A DNA stretch of 64,000 bases from CANKHA01 sp963731585 (GCA_963731585.1 CAVSWC010000007.1:124001-188000); one strand, 5' to 3'; numbered from the stretch's first letter, positions 18,109 through 27,018 are shown. Notes: generated by a model not told the origin, from the letters alone. Numbers and translations are program-made.

Positions 18109-18285
18109 CCCTCCCCCCTTGCGGGGGAGGGTTGGGGGAGGGGGGTAATTGTTTTTTCGACATCGGAGGAAGTTACCCCCCTCCCGACGCCTTCGGCGTC
18201 GACCTCCCCCGTCGTACGTCGGGCTTGCCCGACTTACGAATCATGATGCCGGACTCGCGGAGGCGCGAGGCCGGTTGGGGAGGTG
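18109..18285. repeat. GC-rich mosaic repeat with nested hairpins
   Basis: Nested inverted repeats: CCCTCCCCC/GGGGGAGGG at the left, GGGGGTAA (18141-18148) against TTACCCCC (18173-18180), GACGCC-TTC-GGCGTC (18186-18200), GTCGGGC-TT-GCCCGAC (18218-18233) and CCGGACTCGCG against CGCGAGGCCGG, closed by ACCTCCCC/GGGGAGGT. It covers the 3' end of tag, whose stop lies inside it at 18173. Confidence 0.8.
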
Positions 18286-18883
18286 AAGCAAGAAGCTTCG
18301 CGCAGGCGTCGTGGCGATGGCATTTGACGAGGTGGTCATTGACCATGCCGACGGCCTGCATGAAGGCATAGACGATGGTCGGCCCGCAGAATTTAAATCC
18401 CCGCCGCGCCAATTCTTTCGCCATCCTGCGCGACACTTCGGTTTCCGCCGGGACTTGCTTGATGCTGCGGAAGCGATTGATCTTCGGTGCGCCTCCCGCC
18501 AAATCCCAAAGCAATGCGGAAAATCCGGGTCCCTTCTCCATTATTTCCATCCAAGCCCGCGCCGAAACGACGGCGGCCTCGATCTTGGCGCGGTTGCGCA
18601 CGATACCGGCGTCCTGCATCAGCTTCTCGACTTTCGCAGGCCGGTAGCGCGCGATTTTCTCCGGTGCGAAGCCGTCGAAGGCGCGGCGAAAGTTGTCTCG
18701 CTTGCGCAGAATCGTGATCCAGGAAAGTCCGGCCTGAAACCCATCGAGCACGAGCTTCTCATAGAGCGCGCGATCGTCATATTCCGGCACGCCCCATTCC
18801 CGATCGTGGTAGGCGACGTAAAGCGCATCCTCGCGCGGCCAAGGGCAGCGTTGAAGTCCGTCAGCCTGGGGAATGGTGCTCAT
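18173..18883 (-). CDS. tag: DNA-3-methyladenine glycosylase I
   Basis: 236 residues from the ATG at 18883 (MSTIPQADGLQRCPWP). Tag motifs are AYHDREWGVP, LVLDGFQAGLSWITILRKR and FKFCGPTIVYAFMQAVGMVNDH. The His-X3-Cys in NDHLVKC, with the N-terminal Cys and His, fits the zinc snap. It removes 3-methyladenine from DNA. Tag proteins are usually about 190-210 residues; the extra basic tail (SRLRESGIMIRKSGKPDVRR) is encoded by the mosaic repeat, so the native stop seems to have been lost. The start overlaps the ygfZ stop by 4 bases (ATGA), so the two are translationally coupled. Confidence 0.93.
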   Translation of the reverse strand: MSTIPQADGLQRCPWPREDALYVAYHDREWGVPEYDDRALYEKLVLDGFQAGLSWITILRKRDNFRRAFDGFAPEKIARYRPAKVEKLMQDAGIVRNRAKIEAAVVSARAWMEIMEKGPGFSALLWDLAGGAPKINRFRSIKQVPAETEVSRRMAKELARRGFKFCGPTIVYAFMQAVGMVNDHLVKCHRHDACAKLLASPPQPASRLRESGIMIRKSGKPDVRRGRSTPKASGGG

Positions 18884-19770
18884 TCCGCCGGCTTCGCTTC
18901 GCCTGGAACAGCAAAACGCGCCCATGCCGGCTTGGCAATACGCAGCGGCACGCCGCCGGCGGTGAGCGATTTGTGCGCCGCTAGCGCGTCCTCCACCCGA
19001 TCGAGCCGCAGCATCGCCAGTCCGCGCCCGCCAGCGGTCGAGCCGAGCGTACCGACTGTCTTGTCGCCGGCCACAACCGGCGTTCCCGCTTCCGGAGCAA
19101 AGCCGTCATAGGCCACCGGCACGATGCGTGTGCGCGCGATGCCGCGATGCTCGACCCGCGAGACCACCTCCTGGCCGATGTAGCATCCCTTGCCAAAATC
19201 CACGCCCCCGAACTGGTCCATGTCCGCTTCGTGCGGAAAAGCGTCGCCATAGATGAAATCTAATCCGCCGCGCGGCACGCCAAGCGAGATTCGGTGCGCA
19301 TCGTAAGCGGCATCCTCGACCAGCGTCGCGCCAAGCTCTGCTATCGCTTCGGAGAGCAAGTCCGGTGGAAGAATGCAGCGTAGACCCAGCGCGGGCAGCC
19401 GCGGGTCGGGATAAAGCAGGCCGCATTCGGTGGTGCCCGTTCCTTCCCACGCCGCCATGACGGCGAGTTTGCCGGAAAGGTCCTCGATGCCCAGCTTGGC
19501 GCGCAGGCGATAGAAGGTCAGCTTCTCGACCAAAGCCGGCGCAAGCGCGCGCGGACAATCCAGGAAGAAGCCGCCGCCATCGGCCGCCTCGGCCTCTGTG
19601 ACGATGAAATCGGCGATGATCTTGCCTTGCGGCGTCAACAGCGCGGCGTAACGGGCTTGTCCGGGCTTGAGCGCTTCTACATCGGTAGTGGCAAGCCCGT
19701 GCAAAAAGCGACGAGCGTCCTCGCCCGCCACCTTCACTACGCCACGATCGGGAAGCAGCGCTGTCTTCAT
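18880..19770 (-). CDS. ygfZ: YgfZ/GcvT-like iron-sulfur cluster assembly factor
   Basis: 296 residues from the ATG at 19770 (MKTALLPDRGVVKV). The signature GKGCYIGQEVVSR carries the conserved Cys of the YgfZ motif. The N-terminal part (FLHGLATTDVEALKPGQARY) is the folate-binding aminomethyltransferase-like fold. YgfZ uses a folate to help repair or maturation of Fe-S enzymes. An in-frame extension up to 19890 has no ribosome-binding site and runs into repeat sequence. tag follows with an ATGA overlap. Confidence 0.92.
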   Translation of the reverse strand: MKTALLPDRGVVKVAGEDARRFLHGLATTDVEALKPGQARYAALLTPQGKIIADFIVTEAEAADGGGFFLDCPRALAPALVEKLTFYRLRAKLGIEDLSGKLAVMAAWEGTGTTECGLLYPDPRLPALGLRCILPPDLLSEAIAELGATLVEDAAYDAHRISLGVPRGGLDFIYGDAFPHEADMDQFGGVDFGKGCYIGQEVVSRVEHRGIARTRIVPVAYDGFAPEAGTPVVAGDKTVGTLGSTAGGRGLAMLRLDRVEDALAAHKSLTAGGVPLRIAKPAWARFAVPGEAKPAE

Positions 19771-19811
19771 TGCATTCAGTCGCCAGGTTGTTTCGTGCGG
19801 GAATTGCACGG

Positions 19812-19839
19812 CTTTTACTTGGACCCTTTTACTTGGACC
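19812..19839. repeat. Perfect 14-bp tandem duplication
   Basis: CTTTTACTTGGACC occurs twice in a row (19812-19825 and 19826-19839) just upstream of ygfZ. It is too short to assign a role and may be a replication slip. Confidence 0.8.
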
Positions 19840-19910
19840 CACGGGCTTGTTCCCGCAAGCCCGAGAAAGATGGCCTGCCCCTTGTGCCACAGGCGTGCGG
19901 TGTATTACGC

Positions 19911-20077
19911 CTAGTGCCGCCGATTTGAAGTTCCTACACTACCTTGCAGTCAACTCTGATAGGAACTTCAAATCGAAAGCGGCACTAGAGTCATGAAATT
20001 TGCTAGTGCCCTTTTGCTTCGGAAGTTCGCGTCGGAGGATGCCGCGATGTATCACGAACTTCGGAAGCGGGCACTAG
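19911..20077. repeat. Paired-hairpin CTAG element, copy 1
   Basis: Hairpin H1 (19911-19988) starts CTAGTGCCGC and ends GCGGCACTAG. Its 26-bp stem is perfect apart from an AAA bulge on the 3' arm. A 14-base spacer follows. Hairpin H2 (20003-20077) starts CTAGTGCCC, has a TTTT bulge on the 5' arm and one mismatch, and ends GGGCACTAG. H2 ends one base before the pyrC ATG. Related copies lie at 35905-36231 and 37114-37230. It fills most of the ygfZ-pyrC gap. Confidence 0.95.
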
Positions 20078-20078
20078 G

Positions 20079-21413
20079 ATGATGGCCGAAACTTACGACC
20101 TCATCCTCAAGGGCGCGACCGTCGTCAATCAGGACGGTGAAGGCGTCCGCGATCTCGGCATCCGCGCGGGAAAGATCGTGGGCATCGGCGAGGTGTCTGG
20201 CGCGGCTGGCGAAACCGTTGACTGCCGCGGCCTGCATATCCTTCCAGGCGTCATCGACACCCAGGTACATTTTCGCGAGCCCGGGGCACCCCACAAGGAA
20301 GACCTGGAATCGGGATCGCGCAGCGCCGTGATGGGCGGGGTGACTGGCGTCTTCGAGATGCCGAATACCGATCCGCCCACAACGACCGCAGAAACGCTGG
20401 CCGACAAAGTTAAACGGGCGCACGGTCGGATGCATTGCGATTTCGCGTTTTACGTCGGCGGCACGCACCAGAACATCAAGGACCTGCCCGAGTTGGAAAG
20501 ACTGCCCGGCTGCGCGGGCGTCAAAGTCTTCATGGGCTCCTCGACCGGCACTTTGCTGGTGGAAGATGATGGCGGCGTGCGCGATATACTTAAAGCCATC
20601 CGCCGCCGCGCCGCTTTCCACTCCGAAGACGAGTATCGTCTGCGCGAGCGCCAGGGATTGCGGATTGAAGGCGATGCCCGCTCCCATCCGGTATGGCGCG
20701 ACGAGGTTGCGGCGCTGACTTGCACACAGCGGCTGGTACGGCTGGCGCATGAGACCGGCAAGCGCATTCATGTGCTTCATGTCTCCACCGCGCAGGAGAT
20801 GGAATTTCTCGCCGGCCACAAAGACGTCGCATCGGTGGAGACAACCCCGCATCATCTCACCCTGGAGGCGCCCGATTGCTACCAACGCCTCGGCACCTAT
20901 GCGCAGATGAACCCGCCGGTCCGCGATGCCGCTCATCGGGAAGGTGTGTGGCGGGGCCTGATGCAAGGCGTGGTGGATGTGCTCGGGTCCGATCACGCCC
21001 CGCATACGCGCGAGGAAAAGGACAAAATTTATCCTGCCAGTCCATCCGGCATGACCGGTGTACAGACCTTGGTCCCGATCATGCTGGACCATGTCAATGC
21101 CGGTCGGCTTTCGCTCCAGCGTCTTGTTGATCTCACCAGCGCCGGGCCGGCACGTTTGTTCGGCATCGCGGGTAAGGGCCGCATCGCCGCCGGATATGAC
21201 GCTGACCTGACTGTTGTTGATCTGCGGAGGCGTCAAACAATAACCGACGCCTGGATCGCTTCGCGTCCGGGGTGGACGCCTTATAACGGCGTGAGCGTGA
21301 CGGGCTGGCCGGTTGGCACCTTCGTCCGCGGCCGAAAAGTGATGTGGGAGGGCGATTTGACAGGCCCGTCGCAGGGGAAAGCCATCGCTTTCCACGAAAG
21401 CACTGCGCTCTAA
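20079..21413 (+). CDS. pyrC: Dihydroorotase
   Basis: 444 residues; the second ATG at 20082 (MAETYDLILKGATVVN) is as likely a start. Amidohydrolase features: PGVIDTQVHFREPG (metal His-X-His region is DTQVHF), GVKVFMGSSTGTLL with the lysine that is carbamylated in the family, HVLHVSTAQEM, SVETTPHHL and VDVLGSDHAPHTREEK with the metal Asp. It closes carbamoyl-aspartate to dihydroorotate in pyrimidine synthesis. Hydantoinase or allantoinase is the alternative, but the motifs favour dihydroorotase. No normal ribosome-binding site exists: the bases before the start belong to the 3' arm of the H2 hairpin. Confidence 0.9.
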   Translation: MMAETYDLILKGATVVNQDGEGVRDLGIRAGKIVGIGEVSGAAGETVDCRGLHILPGVIDTQVHFREPGAPHKEDLESGSRSAVMGGVTGVFEMPNTDPPTTTAETLADKVKRAHGRMHCDFAFYVGGTHQNIKDLPELERLPGCAGVKVFMGSSTGTLLVEDDGGVRDILKAIRRRAAFHSEDEYRLRERQGLRIEGDARSHPVWRDEVAALTCTQRLVRLAHETGKRIHVLHVSTAQEMEFLAGHKDVASVETTPHHLTLEAPDCYQRLGTYAQMNPPVRDAAHREGVWRGLMQGVVDVLGSDHAPHTREEKDKIYPASPSGMTGVQTLVPIMLDHVNAGRLSLQRLVDLTSAGPARLFGIAGKGRIAAGYDADLTVVDLRRRQTITDAWIASRPGWTPYNGVSVTGWPVGTFVRGRKVMWEGDLTGPSQGKAIAFHESTAL

Positions 21414-21475
21414 CGCATAAATTGCCCTGCTGCGACGATCGGTTGTCGAAGAGGAAGCATGCGCCGTCGTCCGTG

Positions 21476-21739
21476 TTACTGGCGCGCCAACTCGAGTGAG
21501 AATTCGCCATTGCGGATGCGGCCGGCAAGGCCTTCCGCGTATTGCGCGGCGGCTTCTTCGCCATAGGTGGAAACGAGCTCGGCGAAGGCGGCAAAAAGAC
21601 AGCTCTGTGCCAGGCAGTCGCCGTCAACACCATCGAGGCGAGCTTCGGCCCAGGCTTCCTGCAAATAACCGAGCGCGACCTTCTTCTGCTCGTGATCCGG
21701 GCTCGCATCCCGAGCATGTTCGCGCATCAAAGTGCTCAT
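21476..21739 (-). CDS. Small conserved alpha-helical protein, unknown function
   Basis: 87 residues from the ATG at 21739 (MSTLMREHARDASPD), chosen because AGGAAG lies 3 bases upstream. It is predicted helical and acidic (VALGYLQEAWAEARLDGVDGD), with two Cys (GDCLAQSC). There is no signal peptide or membrane segment. The family looks like short rhizobial hypothetical proteins. It converges on pyrC. Confidence 0.65.
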   Translation of the reverse strand: MSTLMREHARDASPDHEQKKVALGYLQEAWAEARLDGVDGDCLAQSCLFAAFAELVSTYGEEAAAQYAEGLAGRIRNGEFSLELARQ

Positions 21740-21850
21740 GACTTCCTGGGCTGCCCGGCAGCCTCCCGCCATCGTTCGTTTGCGAGTCGCACGTTAGCAT
21801 GCACCTTTGATTTTCAAAGGTCACAATTTTAGGAAAGGTTAATGCAAAAG

Positions 21851-22255
21851 TTAATTAGCGTAGCGGGCCGTGATTTCCCGGGAGATTTTTGAGCCTTCTT
21901 CCAGATAACGGCGGATGGCGAAGTCGGCCGCCGGGGTGCAGGTACGGTAGGTCTGCTGGAAGCTGCGGTAGCCGCGGTTGAAGCTGGCGACGATACGCGT
22001 CCGGCGTTCTCCTGCCGATGTTTCCGCCTCGATGAGCGCCTGCATCTCGTTGCGCCATTTCTGCCCTTCTTTGGCGCCGCAAAGACCGCGCAGATAGTGC
22101 AAGGCGCCGAGAATTTCCGACAGCCGCTGCAGATCGCCGTCGAATGGCGCTGCGCCGCCTTCCACCGCGCGCGCCGGCGCACTGGGTAAAGCCAGAAAAA
22201 CCGCCAGCAGGATTAACAACGGTTTGAGCATGTCCGCCGCTTGCCGCAAGGTCAC
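21851..22255 (-). CDS. TIGR02301-type exported protein
   Basis: 134 residues with a signal peptide (MLKPLLILLAVFLALPSAPARA), so the product is periplasmic. The mature part is alpha-helical: LQRLSEILGALHYLRGLCG, then RTRIVASFNRGYRSFQQTYRTC. The paired cysteines in RGLCGA and YRTCTP suggest one disulfide. This matches the TIGR02301 family of alphaproteobacteria, of unknown function. The signal begins at an internal Met (22231), which may be the true start. Confidence 0.8.
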   Translation of the reverse strand: MTLRQAADMLKPLLILLAVFLALPSAPARAVEGGAAPFDGDLQRLSEILGALHYLRGLCGAKEGQKWRNEMQALIEAETSAGERRTRIVASFNRGYRSFQQTYRTCTPAADFAIRRYLEEGSKISREITARYAN

Positions 22256-22345
22256 GGAGCTATGCGCCGGGGCGGTCCCCGCCGCAAGCGCCTTTCCTTA
22301 TCGCGGTAGAGGCGGCGCATAATTATGGCAGCGTAGACCTGAACC

Positions 22346-22789
22346 TCAGGACCGTTGTTCGAGCAGCTCGAACGCCGCGGCAACGATCTCGGCTAGCCCT
22401 TCGGTTGTGGATAACTCCGGCAAGCCGGCCGGCCGCATCCAGCGCGCCTCCAGTAGCTCTTCGTTCAGCCGCGGTTCGCCCGCGACCCAATGGGCGGCAA
22501 AGGCCAGGATTACGAAGTGGCGCTGCACCCGGCCGGCATCGTCCCGCGTGACGACCTCGCGATAGCCGGCGAGCGCCACGGTTTCGATGATGAGGCCGGT
22601 TTCTTCCCGCACTTCGCGACACGCCGCTTCGGCCAGACTCTCGCCGGGCTCGACAACGCCGCCGGGCAGCGTGAAGAGGTCCTGCATCGGCGGGCGGGCG
22701 CGGCGCACGGCGAGGAATTCGCCGTCGCGCACGACCACTGCGCTTACGGCCAGATAGGGGCGGTCGGGGTAATGTCTGGGATCGCTCAC
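22346..22789 (-). CDS. Nudix hydrolase
   Basis: 147 residues. The Nudix box is complete: GGVVEPGESLAEAACREVREETGL (given in pieces: GGVVEPGE, then CREVREETGL), so it should bind Mg and cut a nucleoside diphosphate linked to another group. The N-terminal strand (YLAVSAVVVRDGEFLAVRRA) and PPMQDLFTLPG resemble ADP-ribose- or NUDT-type sanitising enzymes. Unlike NadQ, the catalytic glutamates are present, so this is an enzyme. The substrate is unknown. Confidence 0.9.
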   Translation of the reverse strand: MSDPRHYPDRPYLAVSAVVVRDGEFLAVRRARPPMQDLFTLPGGVVEPGESLAEAACREVREETGLIIETVALAGYREVVTRDDAGRVQRHFVILAFAAHWVAGEPRLNEELLEARWMRPAGLPELSTTEGLAEIVAAAFELLEQRS

Positions 22790-22825
22790 GCCGGCGGACC
22801 GGTTTTCACTTCGCGGATCACGCAG

Positions 22826-23401
22826 CTAGCGCGCCAGCAGCGCATCGATGGCGTCCTGTGGAGCGGCATCCCCTCCGCCCGCGCGTTGCTCGGCTTCGGT
22901 CCCGTTGATGACGGCGCCCGCGCGGACAACCAACGCTTTGACCCAGCGCACCGCGAGGTCGGCGATCGCCGTGGCGCTGCTGTGAGAAAGGTCTTCGCTC
23001 ATCACTTCACGGGTGGCCATCAGGATCTCGTTCATCGAATCCGCAAGCTTATCGAGCCGCCGGCGCAAGGCGGGATCAGCCTTGCTGTAGGCCGCGATAG
23101 CGACATCACGATGTTTGGATTTCGAGGCTGCGAAATGCTCATCGTATTTCTTCGGTTGCCAGGCGAAGAAGTCCTCGCGGCATTCCGGCACGTCACTTAA
23201 CAGCTCGAGCAGCATGATGGCTTCGTTGAAGTGATTGAGATAGTCGGTGGCGAAACCGGTGTGCGGATTAACGTTCGCCGCGACCAGGTACGCCTCGTCA
23301 TCCGGCGGGGCCTGGCGCGTTGTCGACTCGCGTTTCGCTGCGGCGGTCATGGAGACGGATTTTGGACAAACCGGTTCGGGTAACAAGATACTCTTGGCCA
23401 T
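22826..23401 (-). CDS. Conserved hypothetical protein, cytoplasmic, helical
   Basis: 191 residues; the start may instead be the Met at 23350 (MTAAAKRESTTRQ). No signal or membrane segment. Largely alpha-helical: TDYLNHFNEAIMLLELLSDV, then LRRRLDKLADSMNEILMATR. I recognise it only as a rhizobial conserved hypothetical. A few bases upstream lies the divergent SRAP gene, so the two share a promoter region. Confidence 0.7.
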   Translation of the reverse strand: MAKSILLPEPVCPKSVSMTAAAKRESTTRQAPPDDEAYLVAANVNPHTGFATDYLNHFNEAIMLLELLSDVPECREDFFAWQPKKYDEHFAASKSKHRDVAIAAYSKADPALRRRLDKLADSMNEILMATREVMSEDLSHSSATAIADLAVRWVKALVVRAGAVINGTEAEQRAGGGDAAPQDAIDALLAR

Positions 23402-23455
23402 CTGTGATTAATGCATTGTTAACGCCGCGGCGGACGCCGATATAGCCAGCAGATC

Positions 23456-24242
23456 ATGTGTGGACGCTACACGCTTGTTTCCAATCCCGAGGCGATTCGC
23501 GCCTTGTTCCGCTATGTCGGGCAGCCGAACTTTCCGCCGCGCTACAATATCGCGCCGACCCAGCCGATCGCCGTCGTGCGGCTGTCCGAAGGGCGCCGGG
23601 AATTCGCGCTGCTGCGCTGGGGCCTGATCCCGGGCTGGGTAAAGGATCCGCGCGCGTTTTCTCTGCTGTTCAACGCGCGCGGGGAATCCGTGCTGCGAAA
23701 AGCCGGCTTTCCAGCCGGCAATGCGCTATCGCCGTTGCCTGATCCCGTTCGACGGCTTCTACGAATGGAAGCGGACCGGACAGCGCAAGCAGCCGCATTA
23801 TGTCCGTGCGCGCGACGGCGGACCGATGGCCTTTGCCGGCCTGTGGGAAAGCTGGATGGGCCCGAACGGCGAGGAGATGGAAACCGCCGCCATCGTCACC
23901 ACCGCGGCGAACCGTCGAGCTCGCGCCGCTGCACGATCGCATGCCGGTCATTCTGCCGCCGGAGGCCTTCGATCTTTGGCTCGATCATCGCACGGTCGAT
24001 GCGGAAACGGCGGCTGCGCTGATCGCGCCCGGCGCGCGAAGGACTTGCTCGAGGTCTATCCGGTCAGCGATGCGGTGAACCGCGCCGCCAATGACAGTGC
24101 CGCGCTGATCGAGCCGGTGGCGGAAATGCAGCGGAAGCGGCCGCCGGCGAAGCCGAGGCGCCGGCGCGCGCAAAAGCGACGAAGAAGCAAAGAAAGACGA
24201 CGGCCAGGCGTCGCTGTTTCCGCTTTCGCGCGCGACTCATGA
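23456..24242 (+). pseudogene. yedK: SRAP/YedK-type abasic-site protein, frame broken several times
   Basis: The start MCGRYTLVSNPEAIRALF gives Cys2, the residue that crosslinks to abasic sites in HMCES/YedK, and RYNIAPTQPIAVV, FSLLFNARGES follow. The reading then jumps: near 23697 to a frame with RYRRCLIPFDGFYEWKR (the conserved FYEW), near 23910 to one with PLHDRMPVILPPEAF (the conserved His), and near 24030 to VYPVSDAVN. Each piece is intact and in the right order, so at least three one-base indels broke a full-length gene. Sequence error is more likely than decay. Confidence 0.85.
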
Positions 24243-24248
24243 CGCCGA

Positions 24249-25677
24249 CTACAGCACCTTGCCCGGATTGAGAATGTCCGTTGGGGTCGAGCGTGCGCTT
24301 GAGCGCGCGCATCATCTCCAGCGCCACCGGGTCCTTCACCTGCGGCAACAGTTCGCGCTTAAGCCGCCCGATGCCGTGCTCGGCGGAAATCGAGCCGCCG
24401 AATTTCGCCGCGACGGCATGCACCACCGCGTTCATTTCGGCCCAACGATCGAGGTAGGCGTCATTGTCCGCGCCTTCCGGCTGCGTGACGTTGAAATGCA
24501 CGTTGCCGTCACCGAGATGTCCGAAGGGGATCGGGCGCGCCCCGGGGATGAGCTTGGTTGCCGCGGCGCTCGCCTCGTCGATGAAATCCGGCACGGCCGC
24601 GATCGGCACCGAGATGTCGTGCTTGATCGAGCCGCCGGGATATTTCTGTACCTCGACGATGCCTTCGCGCAGCCGCCAGAATGAATTGGCCTGTTCCAGG
24701 CTGGCGGCGATAACGGCATCGGTCGCGAGGCCGCGCTCGGCCGCCTTGCCCAGCAATTCCTGCATCGCTTCCGGCAAGCCTTCGCTCGCCTGCGACGACA
24801 ATTCGATCAGCACGTACCAGGGATGCGGCGTGGCGAAGCGGGTCGCGCCGCTCGGGCATATATTGCCGGATGAAATCGAAGCCGATGCGCGGCATGAACT
24901 CGAATCCGGTGATGCTGTCGCCCGCCAGTTCGTTGGCGAGGTTGAACAATCCAAGCGCGGCGGCGGGCGAGGGCACCCCGACAAGCGCCGTCTCCACCGC
25001 GCGCGGGCGCGGAAATAATTTCAGCACCGCCGCGGTGATGATGCCGAGCGTGCCTTCCGCGCCGATGAAGAGATTCTTCAGGTCGTAGCCGGTGTTGTCT
25101 TTCTTCAGCTTGTTGAGGCCGTTCCAGACCCGTCCGTCGGCCAGCACCACTTCCAGCCCGAGCGCGAGATCGCGCGTCACGCCGTAGGCCAGCGCGCCGG
25201 TGCCGCCCGCGTTGGTGGAGAGATTGCCGCCGATGGTGCAGCTTCCCTCCGCGCCGAGCGAGAGCGGAAACAGCCTGTTGGCTTGTTCGGCGGCGTCCTG
25301 CGCCTTGGCGAGGATCACGCCGGCCTCGCAGGTCATCGTGTTGGAGCTCGGGTCGATCTCGCGGATTTGGTCGAGCCGCGTGAGCGAAAGCAAAATCTCC
25401 CTGCCGTTCTCGGACGGCGTCTGGCCGCCGACGAGACCGGTATTGCCGCCCTTGCGGGACGATCGGCGTGCCGGTCTCGTTCGCGAGCTTGAGGATTTGC
25501 GACACTTCCGCTGTCGAGCCCGGGCCGCAGCACCACCGGCGTGCGGCCATGATAGAGGCCGCGGTTCTCCACCAGATAGCCTTCCTGCTCGGCGGGGTCG
25601 GTGACGGCGTATTTATCGCCGACGATGGCGATGAAGCGGGACAGCAAATCGGCAGGGAGCGCGTTGCGGTCGGACAT
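24249..25677 (-). pseudogene. FAD-linked oxidase (GlcD / D-lactate dehydrogenase family), frame broken
   Basis: Pieces in order: start MSDRNALPADLLSRFIAIVG (25677), EVSQILKLANETGTPIVPQG, GNLSTNAGGTGALAYGVTRD (FAD-binding loop), FIGAEGTLGIITAAVLKLFP, and the C-terminal oxidase domain with IPFGHLGDGNVHFNV and GSISAEHGIGRLKR. The end should read LDPNGILNPGKVL, but an extra base shifts it near 24272. Shifts also occur near 24856, 25457 and 25525. The family oxidises glycolate, D-lactate or D-2-hydroxyglutarate. Only 4 bases separate it from sua5 upstream, as in one operon. Confidence 0.85.
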
Positions 25678-25681
25678 GGCG

Positions 25682-26674
25682 TCAGCCCCCGCGCGGGGCC
25701 GCGGCACGCCGCAGGCGGTCGTTGATGGCCTCGCCCAGGCCGTTCTCCGGCACCGGCATCACCGCGATCGCCTTGGCGCCGGAAGCATCGAGCGCGCGCA
25801 GATGCGAGAACAGGTTGGCGGCCGCCTCGATCAGATCGCCGCGCACAGACAGGTTGAGCATGCGCGGCGGAATGTTCCACGCGCCGGGCCGAAGGCCAGC
25901 AGCGCTTCGTCCGCGCTCAACGGAGGTGGCCTCGAGCCGCAGCCGCGCCTTTGGCGCGTAATGCGAGGCCAGCATGCCCGGGCGCGAGCGGCGCTTCGTT
26001 CTCGTCCACCGTTTCCATCAGCGGCGCTTCCGCCAGCGGATGTCCGAGCAGCTTCGTGACGGCCTCGCGCGCCAGCCCGCCCGGGCGCAGCAGCGTCGGC
26101 TCGTCCAGGCAGGCGACGATGGTGGATTCCACCCCAACGCTTCGTCGGTCCGCCATCGACCACCAGGTCGATCTGGCCGCGCAGATCGGCCAGCACATGG
26201 GCGGCGGTGGTGGGCGACACATGGCCGGAGCGGTTCGCCGAAGGCGCAACGATCGGCTTGCCGAATGCGGCTATCAATGCGCGCGCCACCGGATGATCCG
26301 GCACGCGCACGGCAATGCTGTCGAGACCGGCGGTGGCAAGATCGGACACCGGGCAATCGGGCGTCTTCGGCAGCACCAGCGTCAGCGGGCCCGGCCAGAA
26401 AGCTTGCGCGAGTTGCGTGGCGGTGGCATCGAAGCGCGCCAGCCGCCGCGCCGCGGCAAGCTCGGCGACATGCGCGATCAGCGGATTGAACGAAGGGCGG
26501 CCCTTGGCGGCGTAGAGCCGCGCCACCGCGTGAGCCGTTGGTGGCGTCGGCGCCGAGCCCATAGACGGTCTCGGTCGGGAAGGCGACGAGGCCGCCCGCA
26601 GCGAGGCATTGCGCGGCGGCTTTCGCCGCCTCGCTTCCTGCCTTGATGACGCGCGTGTAGGGTTCAGCCGACAT
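25682..26674 (-). pseudogene. sua5: Threonylcarbamoyl-AMP synthase (Sua5/YwlC), frame broken
   Basis: The start at 26674 gives AAGGLVAFPTETVYGLGADA, the Sua5 nucleotide/threonine-binding motif. The next frame continues with VARLYAAKGRPSFNPLI, TLVLPKTPDC and PIVAPSANRSGHVSPT. Another frame gives SVGVESTIVACLDEPTLLRPG, and the last gives MLASHYAPKARLRLEATS from the Sua5-specific C-terminal domain. Shifts lie near 26530, 26141, 25975, 25920 and 25890, with a net length of exactly 3n. The product makes the TC-AMP used for t6A37 in tRNA, which is normally essential, so the damage is probably in the sequence, not in the organism. Confidence 0.85.
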
Positions 26675-26878
26675 GCGCCGTCGAAGTCATTGCTCGATGC
26701 ATGCAGGCTCCGTTCCCTGGCTAGCGGGCGGACGCGCCCAGCTCCCCCTCATCAGGTATTCTAGGCGTGAGGACTGAAACTGTCCAAAGCCTCACAGCGG
26801 CTGAAATTCAGGGCGCTACGGCTCATGACCGCGTGCTTGCGGCCTTGCAAGGTCGCGGCTATAAGTCCGGCCTTCAGT

Positions 26879-26955
26879 CGGAGTGTAGCGCAGTCTGGTA
26901 GCGCACCACGTTCGGGACGTGGGGGTCGCAGGTTCAAATCCTGCCACTCCGACCA
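26879..26955 (+). tRNA. tRNA-Pro (anticodon CGG)
   Basis: 77 bases including an encoded CCA. The acceptor stem CGGAGTG (26879-26885) pairs with CACTCCG (26945-26951), followed by ACCA. The D arm contains AGCGCAGTCTGGTAGCGC; the anticodon stem CCACG/CGTGG encloses TTCGGGA with anticodon CGG, which reads CCG. The T arm carries GGTTCAAATCC. It is transcribed toward the tartrate dehydrogenase gene, which lies on the other strand. Confidence 0.97.
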
Positions 26956-27018
26956 ATCCTCCCCGCTTTACGGTTCTTCTTCGCCCCGGTCCTTTATCCG
27001 ACCGTTGCGGCTGCAACG

